Part shown: positions 6,897 through 14,552 of the stretch, in pieces | How positions within the stretch are numbered: position 1 is the stretch's first letter | How the letters are laid out: each line of letters starts with the position of its first letter | NCBI GenBank assembly: GCA_003487005.1 | Contig: DNFG01000038.1 | Coordinates: 1 to 17,394 of the forward strand | DNA from: Bryobacterales bacterium | Lineage (GTDB): Bacteria; Acidobacteriota; Terriglobia; Bryobacterales; Bryobacteraceae | Length of the DNA: 17,394 nucleotides | Direction: 5' to 3' | Program-made: the position numbers and the translations under genes | The notes under the pieces: model-generated | Databases searched by the model: none | Told to the model about the DNA's origin: nothing | The model's input: only the letters and a program-made list of their open reading frames with translations

Positions 6897-6925
6897 CCGG
6901 CACGGGGAGCAAGGCTTCCCGCCGG
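6897..6925. repeat. Palindromic hairpin related to the terminator hairpin
   Basis: CCGGC (6897-6901), a 2-nt bulge, GGGGAGC (6904-6910), loop AAG, GCTTCCC (6914-6920) and GCCGG (6921-6925) form a stem of 12 pairs including one G-T. No T-run follows on either strand. Its core is nearly the reverse complement of the inner hairpin of the neighbouring terminator (GGGAAGC-AAC-GCTCCCC at 6949-6965). Confidence 0.7.
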
Positions 6926-6931
6926 CGATGC

Positions 6932-6977
6932 AAAAAGGCCGCAGAGTCGGGAAGCAACGCTCCCCGGCCCGCGGCCT
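6932..6977 (-). terminator. Rho-independent terminator of the Gfo/Idh/MocA gene
   Basis: On the minus strand, 23 nt after the stop codon of the oxidoreductase, the outer stem AGGCCGC/GCGGCCT (6971-6977 with 6936-6942) encloses an inner stem GGGGAGC-gtt-GCTTCCC (6949-6965). TTTTT (6932-6936) follows, its first base shared with the stem. This is a two-tier hairpin with U-run, a good intrinsic terminator. Confidence 0.75.
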
Positions 6978-7000
6978 GATTCTTCGGAATGACCAGCCGG

Positions 7001-8224
7001 CTACGCGCGCACTGCCCGTTCGCGCACCCGGTCCCACTTCAGGTACTGCCGCTTGCGGAACGAATCCACCGCCATCGAGCAGACCACTACACCGTAGAAA
7101 CCGAGGTCGGCGTCGCACTTCAGCGCTTCGCCCTTCCGGATCGCGTTCTGCAGGTTCCGGTGATGCAGTTCCGTGCTTTCCGCTCCCTTCTTGGTGAATT
7201 CCTTCGGCTTCATCTCCTTCGCGTACTGTCGCTGCGGCGTGATCGTCCAACCCGTCCGGGTGAACTCGAGCGTCGCCTTGTGGCCGCGGATCATGTGCTT
7301 GATCGGCGTGTCGTTGGCCATCGTCGAGACCAGCTGCATCGTCAATCCCTCGGGATAGTCCGCCAGCACGTTGAAGGTGTCCGGAATCTCCGCGATCGAC
7401 TTGTCGAACTGGAACTTGCCGCCGGTGCCGACCACATAATCCGGGCACTTCAGGTTCATCGCCTTGATCAGGCGCGTCGCACGGTGGACGTACAGATCGG
7501 TCGAGATGCCGCCCGAATAGTCCCAGTAGCGCCGCCACCGGAAGTAGCGCTCCGGATCCCACGGCACCTTCTTCGCGGGTCCCAGCCAGGCGTTCCAGTC
7601 GAGGTTCACGCCAGGCTTGGCGTCTTCATCAATCGGATACGCCCAGAAATCGTCAATGTGGTTGCGCGAATAGTCGATCTGCGCCAGCACCACCTTGCCC
7701 AGATCGCCGTTCTTGATCGCCTCCCACGCCTCTTCGTAGCTATCGTCGGACGTGCCCTGCACGCCCACCTGCAGCTTCAGATTCGGCTTCGTCTTCAGCT
7801 TCGCGAGCACCTTTTTCGATTCCTCGATGTGGTGCGTCATCGGCTTCTCGACGTAGATGTGCTTGCCCGCGTCCAGTGCGTCCAGTGTCATCTGGGCGTG
7901 CCAGTGCTCCGGCGTCGCGATCAGGACATAGTCGACGTCGTCGGCATCCAGCAGCCGCCGGTAGTCCTTCTCGATCCGCGCACCGGTCCTGTCCGCGAAG
8001 GCCTGCGCCCGCTTATCATAAATGTCGCAGACCACCGTCACATGAACGTTGTCCGCTTCTTTCATCTTCAGGAGAGTATTGAGGTGATGACCCGCGATGC
8101 CGCCGCAGCCAATGATCCCAACTCTCAGCCGCTCGTTCGCCCCGGCCGTCTGACTCCAGGCCCGGGCAGTTACCGCCGCGGCCCCAGCCGCGGTATGCAA
8201 AAAGACCCTACGCGTTTGTGCCAT
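7001..8224 (-). CDS. Tat-exported Gfo/Idh/MocA family oxidoreductase
   Basis: This 407-residue protein begins with a twin-arginine signal [14 protein letters not shown] (4-17), so it is probably folded with its cofactor and exported. The Rossmann domain follows: [14 protein letters not shown] (34-47, GxGxxG), then [12 protein letters not shown] (100-111) and YVEKPM (124-129, the conserved EKP lysine motif). The C-terminal domain has [20 protein letters not shown] (233-252), where His247 fits the catalytic histidine position of the family. These enzymes oxidise or reduce sugars and cyclitols with NAD(P), some with tightly bound cofactor. The substrate is unknown. The start ATG is preceded by TACAAT 8 nt away and no ribosome site. 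A strong terminator follows. It stands alone in its transcript and is divergent from the prepilin peptidase across 23 bp. Confidence 0.9.
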   Translation of the reverse strand: MAQTRRVFLHTAAGAAAVTARAWSQTAGANERLRVGIIGCGGIAGHHLNTLLKMKEADNVHVTVVCDIYDKRAQAFADRTGARIEKDYRRLLDADDVDYVLIATPEHWHAQMTLDALDAGKHIYVEKPMTHHIEESKKVLAKLKTKPNLKLQVGVQGTSDDSYEEAWEAIKNGDLGKVVLAQIDYSRNHIDDFWAYPIDEDAKPGVNLDWNAWLGPAKKVPWDPERYFRWRRYWDYSGGISTDLYVHRATRLIKAMNLKCPDYVVGTGGKFQFDKSIAEIPDTFNVLADYPEGLTMQLVSTMANDTPIKHMIRGHKATLEFTRTGWTITPQRQYAKEMKPKEFTKKGAESTELHHRNLQNAIRKGEALKCDADLGFYGVVVCSMAVDSFRKRQYLKWDRVRERAVRA

Positions 8225-8232
8225 AACAGACG

Positions 8233-8238
8233 ATTGTA
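8233..8238 (-). promoter_or_regulatory. -10 box in the 23-bp divergent region (oxidoreductase side)
   Basis: Minus-strand TACAAT within GATACAATC lies exactly 8 nt before the ATG at 8224. Offset by one base on the plus strand is TTGTAT (8234-8239), exactly 8 nt before the ATG at 8248. One near-symmetric element may therefore serve both genes, though the plus-strand match to consensus is poor (3 of 6). No -35 match is evident for either direction. Confidence 0.45.
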
Positions 8239-8247
8239 TCTCTGACG

Positions 8248-8781
8248 ATGACGAATCTGCCGATACCCATCCAAATCCTGCTGGCCGCGACCGTCCTGAT
8301 CGCCGCCGGTACCGACATCCGCAAGCGCGAGATCCCCAACTGGCTGACCTTCGGCGCCATCCTGGCGGGCCTCGTCGCCCATCCCGCCCTCAGCGGCTGG
8401 GCCGGCCTCAAACTCAGCGTAGTCGGCTTCCTCGTCGCCGCCCTCATCTTCCTGCCCCTGTTCGCCCTCCGCTTTCTCGGCGGCGGCGACGTCAAGCTGA
8501 TGGGCGCTATCGGCGCACTCGCCGGCACAGACGGACTGCTCGTCGTCTTCCTGCTTGATGCCCTCCTCGCCGGCCTCGCCGCCGTCGTGCTGATCGTTGT
8601 CCGCGGGCGCGTCCGTCAAACCTTGCGCAACATCGGTACGGGCCTGCGCTCCATCACCAAAGGCCGCGCGCCCCACCAGGACAACCCCGAGATGGAAGCT
8701 GGCAGCGAACGCTCTCTCGGCATGCCGCGAGGCGTCACCATCGCGCTCGCCACCCTGCTCCTCCTGTTTGGAATGCACTAA
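8248..8781 (+). CDS. CpaA-type prepilin peptidase (A24 aspartic peptidase)
   Basis: This 177-residue polytopic protein carries the two catalytic aspartates of the type IV prepilin peptidase family: Asp23 in [10 protein letters not shown] and Asp81 in [10 protein letters not shown]. It consists of the peptidase domain only, without the N-terminal methylase domain of full-length PilD, which is the CpaA/TadV layout. About six hydrophobic helices are present, with a polar loop (about 118-155) before the last. It would cleave prepilin leader peptides at the inner membrane for a Tad or type IV pilus or a secretion system. No pilin or pilus assembly gene is in the window, so its clients lie elsewhere. 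Its TAA overlaps the convergent CocE-like stop by 4 bp. The ATG at 8248 has no Shine-Dalgarno site. Confidence 0.88.
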   Translation: MTNLPIPIQILLAATVLIAAGTDIRKREIPNWLTFGAILAGLVAHPALSGWAGLKLSVVGFLVAALIFLPLFALRFLGGGDVKLMGAIGALAGTDGLLVVFLLDALLAGLAAVVLIVVRGRVRQTLRNIGTGLRSITKGRAPHQDNPEMEAGSERSLGMPRGVTIALATLLLLFGMH

Positions 8782-10676
8782 TCCAGCGTCAGAACCGTTA
8801 ACGACGAAGGCGCCGCCGCCGACCGGTGCACCCGGTGCGTCGCCTTCACGAAGTCCGACGCTTTCGCCTCCTGGATCGGCATGAACTTCTGCGGATTGCG
8901 GTCCACCAGCGGATACCACGTGCTCTGCACCTGCACCATCAGCCGGTGGCCCCGCTGGAACGTGTGGAAGATGTCCGGCATCTCGAATTCCACCACCTCC
9001 ACCTTGCCCGGCGTGAACGGCTCCGGCTTCTCCAGACTCTTCCTGAACTTGCCGCGGAACGGCTCGCCCCGCAGCAACTGCTGATACCCGCCCATTCGGA
9101 CATTCGCCGGGTTCGGCGTGTTGTCCGGATAGTCGTTCGGGTACACGTCGATCACCTTCACCACGAAATCCGCGTCCGTGCCCGTCACGCTGACATGCAA
9201 CTTCACCTTGAGCGGGCCCGCCACGCGCAGGTCCCCCTCCAGTGGCTCCGTCTCGTAAACCAGCACATCCGGCCGCCGCGCGGCGAACCTCTGATCCCCC
9301 ACCATGTAGTCGGTGTTCATCACATTGGTGATGTAGCCGACGAACGGAACAGGCTTGGCCGGATCGCTGATGTATTCATCAAAAGCCGCCCCCGAACCCG
9401 CGGGCGCAGATCCATCCAGCCGCCCATTTTCTGACAAATAGAACGTCTTTGTCTTCGCTTCTTTCGGCGGCCAGGCCGGCAAAGCATGCCACTCATTGCG
9501 TCCCGTCTCGTACATATACGCTTCCGGCAGCTTCGCCCCGTCCCCCTTTTCCTTCAAATGATGCATGAAAAACGGGAACTCAATCTTCTCCAGATAGAAC
9601 TTCGATGTGTCCTGATGAAACCGGACATCCCCCAGCTTGTCATAGCCCGGACGCGACCACGCCCCGTGATGCCACGGGCCCATCACTAACTGGTTCACCG
9701 CTCCGGGGCTCTGTTTTTCCGCCGCTTCGTAGATCCGCAACGGCCCGTAGACATCCTCCGCGTCGAACCACCCGCCCACCGTCAGCATCGCCGGCTTCAC
9801 CTGCTTCAGGTGCGGCCGAGGGTCCCGCGACTTCCAGAAATCCGAGTATACATCGTTGTTCAGAAGTTCCTTCCAGAACGCAATTTCACCCCGAAAATAC
9901 CTCTCGTCATAGTTTTGCAGCGCGCCGGTCCGCAAATGAAAGTCATAACCATCTGGCGTTCCGTAGTCGAATCGTGGCCAGCTCGCAATCCCTTCCGGAG
10001 GCTTCCCTCGCCCGAATGTCGAGAGAAAATTGAACGCGTGCGTCAGGAAGAGCGCCCCATTATGCCTGAAATCGTCGCCAATGAACCATTCCGTCACCGG
10101 CGCCTGCGGCGATGTCGCCTTCAGCGCCGGATGCGCCTCCACCGCCCCCATCGCCGCATAGAAGCCCGGATAACTGATCCCGAACATCCCCACTTTGCCG
10201 TTGTTGTTCGGTACGTTCTTCACCAGCCACTCAATCGTGTCGTAAGTATCGGTCGATTCGTCGATATCCTTCGGCCCGCGCTTTGCCGCCGGCACCACCG
10301 GCCGCACATGCACGAACTCCCCCTCGCTCCGGTTCCGCCCACGCACGTCCTGATACACGAAGATAAACCCCTCGCGCATGTACGCCTCGCCATGCCCCAG
10401 TGAACTCCGGTAATTGTTCACCCCGTAAGGGCGCAGTGAATACGGCGTCCGGTTCAGCAGAACCGGATATTGCTTCGACTGGTCTTTCGGCGCATACACC
10501 GCCGTATACAGCCGCACTCCGTCGCGCATCGGAATCTGGAACTCGCTCTTTGTGTAGTTCGCCTTGATGTAGGCCAGCCGTTCCGTCTCCGCGCTGCTCT
10601 GCGCCGCCGGACGCTGCGCGAACATCAGCCCGCCAAACAGCGCCAGAATCAGAATCCGTCGAGTCATCATCATCAT
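8778..10676 (-). CDS. Secreted CocE/NonD (X-Pro dipeptidyl-peptidase S15-like) hydrolase
   Basis: The protein is 632 residues from the first of four consecutive ATG codons. Translation probably begins there because the upstream stop and this start share a base (TAATG). A Sec signal covers about 5-20. The alpha/beta hydrolase core contains FQIPMRDGVRLYTAVYAPKD (46-65), LLNRTPYS (73-80) and YQDVRGRNRSEGEF (108-121). The nucleophile elbow GISYPG has Ser168; GGWFDAEDVYG has Asp305; GPWHHG has His337. The C-terminal jelly-roll X-Pro_C domain (about 430-625, PLKVKLHVSVTGTDADFVVK) completes the family architecture. Relatives include alpha-amino-acid ester hydrolases, cocaine esterase and glutaryl acylases; the N-terminal motifs look most like the ester hydrolases. 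It acts on small esters or amides of amino acids in the periplasm or outside. It is the last gene of the three-gene hydrolase operon. Confidence 0.9.
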   Translation of the reverse strand: MMMMTRRILILALFGGLMFAQRPAAQSSAETERLAYIKANYTKSEFQIPMRDGVRLYTAVYAPKDQSKQYPVLLNRTPYSLRPYGVNNYRSSLGHGEAYMREGFIFVYQDVRGRNRSEGEFVHVRPVVPAAKRGPKDIDESTDTYDTIEWLVKNVPNNNGKVGMFGISYPGFYAAMGAVEAHPALKATSPQAPVTEWFIGDDFRHNGALFLTHAFNFLSTFGRGKPPEGIASWPRFDYGTPDGYDFHLRTGALQNYDERYFRGEIAFWKELLNNDVYSDFWKSRDPRPHLKQVKPAMLTVGGWFDAEDVYGPLRIYEAAEKQSPGAVNQLVMGPWHHGAWSRPGYDKLGDVRFHQDTSKFYLEKIEFPFFMHHLKEKGDGAKLPEAYMYETGRNEWHALPAWPPKEAKTKTFYLSENGRLDGSAPAGSGAAFDEYISDPAKPVPFVGYITNVMNTDYMVGDQRFAARRPDVLVYETEPLEGDLRVAGPLKVKLHVSVTGTDADFVVKVIDVYPNDYPDNTPNPANVRMGGYQQLLRGEPFRGKFRKSLEKPEPFTPGKVEVVEFEMPDIFHTFQRGHRLMVQVQSTWYPLVDRNPQKFMPIQEAKASDFVKATHRVHRSAAAPSSLTVLTLD

Positions 10677-11287
10677 TACCCCCGGAACCAGACAAACATC
10701 GTCAGTGCCCAATCTCGCGCCAGCACCGACATGCCACGCAGCAAACCGGTCGAATAGGCCACCACCAGCAGCAGAATGAATCCGTACTGCGCCAGCGTCG
10801 TATACACCGCCGCCGGCAACCGCAGCGCCAGCAGCAACTTCGATCCATCCAGCGGCGGTACCGGCACCATGTTAAACAGCGCCAGATACAAACTCAAATA
10901 AGCCGCCCGGAACAACGGCTCCAGCGCGCCGGTGAAGACCGACGCCGCACCCGCGATCAAAAGCGCGAATACGACATTGCTCGCCGGCCCGGCCAGCGCC
11001 ACCAGCGCCAGCCCGTTGTACCCGTACTTCAACTTGTGCGGAGCCGTGTTCACCGCCCGGCCCCAGCCCAGAAACGCCCCCGCCAGCAGGGAACTCGCCA
11101 GCGGCAGAATCACCGTTCCGACCCAGTCCACGTGCGCCAGCGGGTTCAACGTCACCCGCCCCTCGCGCCTCGGCGTGTCGTCGCCCAACTTCTCGGCCAC
11201 CCACGCGTGCGCGAACTCGTGCGGCGTCGTCAGCGCCCAGAAGATCATCACCGTCAACAGCGCATCGGCCACCTGAACCGTCGTCAC
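10676..11287 (-). CDS. M50 (site-2-protease-type) membrane metallopeptidase
   Basis: This 203-residue polytopic protein has HEFAHA with zinc ligands His23 and His27 and catalytic Glu24. NPLAHVDWVGT (48-58) follows, and the third ligand Asp147 lies in FNMVPVPPLDGSK. These are the signatures of the compact, PDZ-less M50 group. About five hydrophobic helices flank the motifs. Such proteins cleave substrates within or near the membrane, but many short members have no known substrate. The start is GTG, overlapping the upstream TGA as GTGA. The stop TAA shares its last base with the next ATG. Translation of the three genes is thus likely coupled. Sitting between two secreted serine hydrolases is unusual and may mean it processes a membrane-bound product or one of its partners. 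Confidence 0.9.
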   Translation of the reverse strand: MTTVQVADALLTVMIFWALTTPHEFAHAWVAEKLGDDTPRREGRVTLNPLAHVDWVGTVILPLASSLLAGAFLGWGRAVNTAPHKLKYGYNGLALVALAGPASNVVFALLIAGAASVFTGALEPLFRAAYLSLYLALFNMVPVPPLDGSKLLLALRLPAAVYTTLAQYGFILLLVVAYSTGLLRGMSVLARDWALTMFVWFRG

Positions 11288-13302
11288 TCGCCGGTCCCCG
11301 CCTTCTCCTTGCCCGTCCGGTATTTCTCAAACCACGCCAGCAGGTACAACTGCTGCGCCACCTGATGCGACGGCCGCCTCCAGCCATGAAACTCGTCCGG
11401 CATCCGCACCAGCAGGGTCTCCACCTTGCGCACCTTCAGCGCCCGATAATACTCCTCGCTCTGCGTCATCGGCGTCCGCAGATCCGCCTCGCCGGTCATC
11501 ACCATCGTCGGCGTCTTCACCTTTCCGACGTGATGCAGCGGCGAACGCACCGCGTACTCCATCGGGTCCTCCCACGGCTTCTTCCGGAACTGGTCATACC
11601 AGCTCACGCCGTCCGTCGTCCCCACGAAGCTGTGCCAGTTGATCACCGGCCGCATCGAAACCGCCGCCCGGAAGCGGTCGGTGTGACCCACGATCCACGC
11701 CGTCAGTACACCGCCCCCTGAACCGCCGCACACAAACAGGTTCCGTTCGTCCACCCAGCCCTTCTTCAGCGCTTCATCCACGCCCGCCATCAGATCGTCG
11801 TAATCCTTGCCCGGGTAGCTGTACTGAATTCCGTTGACAAACTCCTGCCCGTAGCCCGTCGAGCCGCGCGGATTCATGTACAACACGCCATACCCGTTCG
11901 CCGCGAAGTTCTGCCACGCCCAGTTGAACGCCACGCTGTACATCGACCACGGCCCGCCGTGAATGTACAGCACCATCGGATACTTCTTCCCGGCCTCGAA
12001 ACCCACCGGCTTCATCAGCCACCCCTGCGACTTCAACCCGTCCGGTGCCGTGAACCACAACTCCTCCACCGCGCCAAGCGTCCGCCCCTCCAGGACATCG
12101 CTATTCAGGTCCACCAGCGTCTTCATCTGCGCCGGCGTCTTCAAATCAAACGTCACCAGGGTGCCCGGCTCGTGGAATGAGGTTCGGACCGCCGCCGCCT
12201 GCCCCTTCTGCGACAGCGAAACCGAAGTCAGCACATGCGTCCCCGACGTCAGCCGCTTCGGCCCGCCGTTCAGCGGCAGGAAGTAAAGTTGGGCCTCGCC
12301 CTTCTCCTGCATCACGTAGTAGAGCCCCGACGAATCAGGCGCCCACTCGACCTGCGATGGTGAACTCGGGAATCCGCCCGCCAACAACTTCTGATCCGCC
12401 CCGCTCGCCTCCATCAGATACAGACTCTGCAGATGGAACGTGAACAACTGATCGTCGTAACCTGTGTACGCCACATAACGGCCATTCGGCGACACCATCG
12501 GGTTCCCGTCCGGACCCTTCCGGTTCGTCAACATCTTCGGCTCCCCGCCCGCGAGCGGAAAGAGATAGATCTCGGAATCGTTCCGCAGGTACTCGGCGTC
12601 CGGTTTGCGAATCCCCGAAACATACAGCGATTTGCCGTCCATGCTCCAGTCAAAGGACGTGTGGTTGTACTTCCCCGACGTGATCTGCCGCGGCGTCCCG
12701 CCGGTCACGGCATCGATGACGAATACTTGCGTGTAGCCCTTCGGCACCGGCCCCACGCCGTCGCTCGCCCAGCTCATCCGGTCCACCACCACCGCCGGCT
12801 TTGCCCACTGCGCCCCCTCCGGCCGCTCCGGCAGCTTGATCGACAGTGCCGGGTCCTTGTCCGGCAGACGCATCGTGAACGCAATCTGCTTTCCGTCCGG
12901 CGACCATTTCAGATTCCCCGGCGTCCGCTCCAGGCGCGTCAGTTGCGCCACCTCGCGGGTGTCCGCCCACATCACGTGAAGCTGGGTTGACCCGTCGCGG
13001 TCCGACAAAAACGCCAGTCGTTTGCCGTCAGGCGACCACACCGGCGACGAATCCCGCCAACTGCCCGACGTCAACTCGCGCAGCCGGTCCCCGTTGCGAT
13101 CCACGATCCACAGATTCGACCGCCCCTGGTCCTTCATCTTGTCCACCCAGCCCCGGGTGAACACAATCTGCCCTCCATCGGGCGAAATCGCCGGATTGCC
13201 GATCGACTCCATGTCGAACAGCGTCTCCGGCCCCAGGCCCTTCGGTGTCTGCGCCAGCAACGGCAGCGCCAACAGCACAACGAGCAATCCCGATTTCTTC
13301 AT
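11284..13302 (-). CDS. Secreted S9 family prolyl-oligopeptidase-like peptidase
   Basis: The protein is 672 residues from the ATG at 13302, chosen because GGAGGT lies 8 nt upstream and a signal peptide follows (MKKSGLLVVLLALPLLAQ). An in-frame start 16 codons further up is rejected. The N-terminal half (about 30-400) is a PD40/WD-like propeller (ISPDGGQIVFTR, WSPDGKRLAFLSDRDG, WSPDGKQIAF). The C-terminal alpha/beta hydrolase domain has YIHGGPWSMYS (446-456) and MNPRGSTGYGQ (476-486). Nucleophile Ser528 lies in GGSGGG, Asp607 in GEADLRTP and His639 in FHGW. This is a complete acylaminoacyl-peptidase/dipeptidyl-peptidase type (S9C-like) enzyme that degrades short peptides in the periplasm or outside. 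It is the first gene of the operon with the M50 and CocE-like genes. Confidence 0.93.
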   Translation of the reverse strand: MKKSGLLVVLLALPLLAQTPKGLGPETLFDMESIGNPAISPDGGQIVFTRGWVDKMKDQGRSNLWIVDRNGDRLRELTSGSWRDSSPVWSPDGKRLAFLSDRDGSTQLHVMWADTREVAQLTRLERTPGNLKWSPDGKQIAFTMRLPDKDPALSIKLPERPEGAQWAKPAVVVDRMSWASDGVGPVPKGYTQVFVIDAVTGGTPRQITSGKYNHTSFDWSMDGKSLYVSGIRKPDAEYLRNDSEIYLFPLAGGEPKMLTNRKGPDGNPMVSPNGRYVAYTGYDDQLFTFHLQSLYLMEASGADQKLLAGGFPSSPSQVEWAPDSSGLYYVMQEKGEAQLYFLPLNGGPKRLTSGTHVLTSVSLSQKGQAAAVRTSFHEPGTLVTFDLKTPAQMKTLVDLNSDVLEGRTLGAVEELWFTAPDGLKSQGWLMKPVGFEAGKKYPMVLYIHGGPWSMYSVAFNWAWQNFAANGYGVLYMNPRGSTGYGQEFVNGIQYSYPGKDYDDLMAGVDEALKKGWVDERNLFVCGGSGGGVLTAWIVGHTDRFRAAVSMRPVINWHSFVGTTDGVSWYDQFRKKPWEDPMEYAVRSPLHHVGKVKTPTMVMTGEADLRTPMTQSEEYYRALKVRKVETLLVRMPDEFHGWRRPSHQVAQQLYLLAWFEKYRTGKEKAGTGE

Positions 13303-13310
13303 GGGTACAC

Positions 13311-13316
13311 ACCTCC
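13311..13316 (-). promoter_or_regulatory. Shine-Dalgarno site of the S9 peptidase
   Basis: GGAGGT on the minus strand, 8 nt before the ATG at 13302. Just upstream CTCC-GCC-GGAG (13313-13323) could form a 4-bp hairpin partly covering it. A CACAAT hexamer at 13342-13347 (minus) is a weak -10 candidate for the operon. Confidence 0.65.
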
Positions 13317-13400
13317 GGCGGAGTTCAGCGGGGAACCTTCCATTGTGCAATATTCCAGGCCCCCTTCCTTTGCCGCACCGCTCTGTGGCCCAATCGGAAT

Positions 13401-14486
13401 ATGCACCTCCTGCTCGTATGTCTGCTTTCCGCCGCCGTTCTGCCCGCGCCCGGCCAGGACACCGCGCCTGCCCTGGGTTGGACCGATGTCCGTCAACTGC
13501 GCGTCGAAGGCCAGGGTTGGACCGAAACCGCCGCCCCCTTCGATCGCTTCCCCGCCCGCGCCGAGTCCTCCGTCCGCAAAGCCGTCTGGGACCTCTCCCG
13601 CCACTCCGCCGGCATCGCCGTCCGCTTCGTCACGAATGCCTCCACAATCCATGCCCGCTGGACCCTGCGCAACGAACGCCTCGCCATGCCGCACATGCCC
13701 GCCACCGGAGTCAGCGGTCTCGATCTCTACGTCCGCCTCCCCAATCGCTGGCATTGGGTGGCCAACGGCCGCCCCCTAAAAACCGAAAACGAACAGGCTC
13801 TCCTCCGCGACTGGCCCGGCGGTGAACGCGAGTACCTGCTCTACCTCCCGCTCTACAACGGCGTCACCTCGGTCGAAATCGGCGTCCCCGAAGGCGCATC
13901 CCTCGCCCCGGCGCCTATCCGCCCCGCCGGCGTCCGCCCCATCGTGTTCTACGGCAGCTCCATCCTCCAGGGCGGCTGTGCCTCCCGCCCCGGTATGGCC
14001 TATCCCGCCATCCTCGGCAGGATGCTCGATTGGCCTGTCATCAACCTCGGCTTCTCCGGCAACGCCAAATCCGAACCCGAAATCGCCGCCCTGCTCGCCG
14101 AACTCGATCCCGCCGTCTTCGTTTACGACAGCCTCCCCAACCTCAGCGCCGAAGAGGCCCGCGAACGCGTCGAACCCTTCCTCCGCTCCCTCCGCAAAGC
14201 CCGCCCGCAAACCCCGATCCTGCTCGTCGAAAACGCCATCTACACCGACGTCCAGTTCTCCGAATCCCGCCGGACCCTGATCGCCTCCAAGAACCAGACC
14301 CTCCGCCAAACTTTCGACAAACTGCGCAAGGAGGGCGACCGCCTCCTCTTCTACATCGACGGCCGGAAACTGTTCGGCGACGACGGCGAAGCCACCGTCG
14401 ACGGGACCCACCCGAACGACATCGGCTTCCTCCGGATGGCCCAGGCCATCGAACCCGCACTCCGCCGCGCCGTGATGCGCCGGTAG
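13401..14486 (+). CDS. Secreted SGNH/GDSL hydrolase with N-terminal GxDLY domain
   Basis: The protein is 361 residues from the ATG at 13401, which begins a signal peptide (MHLLLVCLLSAAVLPAPGQ). The frame is open 52 codons further up but overlaps the divergent peptidase gene. Residues about 25-170 form a beta domain with SGLDLYVR (105-112), the GxDLY motif that names this domain. The SGNH domain follows: YGSSILQGG (184-192, nucleophile Ser187), LGFSGNAK (216-223), DSLPN (243-247) and the DGTHPND block (334-340) with Asp334 and His337. This fits the Lipase_GDSL_3 type. Such proteins are likely carbohydrate or glycan esterases acting outside the cytoplasm; the substrate is not known. No strong ribosome site is seen. 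A 98-bp region separates it from the peptidase operon. Confidence 0.88.
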   Translation: MHLLLVCLLSAAVLPAPGQDTAPALGWTDVRQLRVEGQGWTETAAPFDRFPARAESSVRKAVWDLSRHSAGIAVRFVTNASTIHARWTLRNERLAMPHMPATGVSGLDLYVRLPNRWHWVANGRPLKTENEQALLRDWPGGEREYLLYLPLYNGVTSVEIGVPEGASLAPAPIRPAGVRPIVFYGSSILQGGCASRPGMAYPAILGRMLDWPVINLGFSGNAKSEPEIAALLAELDPAVFVYDSLPNLSAEEARERVEPFLRSLRKARPQTPILLVENAIYTDVQFSESRRTLIASKNQTLRQTFDKLRKEGDRLLFYIDGRKLFGDDGEATVDGTHPNDIGFLRMAQAIEPALRRAVMRR

Positions 14487-14508
14487 CCAGTCGTGATACT
14501 CTGGCCGG
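14480..14508. repeat. Weak hairpin after the SGNH hydrolase gene
   Basis: CCGG (14480-14483) and GCCAG (14486-14490) can pair with CTGGC-CGG (14501-14508) around a 10-nt loop that includes GTGATACT. No T-run follows, so an intrinsic terminator is not supported. It starts within the last codons of the upstream gene. It may be incidental. Confidence 0.25.
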
Positions 14509-14552
14509 AACGCCTGCCCGACAGAGGGGCGATCTGGAGTTCCACCACCACC

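Noticed and set aside
6989..8245. Plus-strand 418-codon frame opposite the Gfo/Idh/MocA gene
   Set aside because: Arg/His/Val-rich shadow; the minus strand has Tat signal, GxGxxG and EKP motifs.
13313..13323. Hairpin over the S9 Shine-Dalgarno site as a riboswitch or thermosensor
   Set aside because: Only 4 bp with a 3-nt loop in a short leader; too small to claim regulation.
13245..13400. 52-codon N-terminal extension of the SGNH hydrolase
   Set aside because: It would overlap the divergent S9 gene and precede a perfect signal peptide that starts at 13401.
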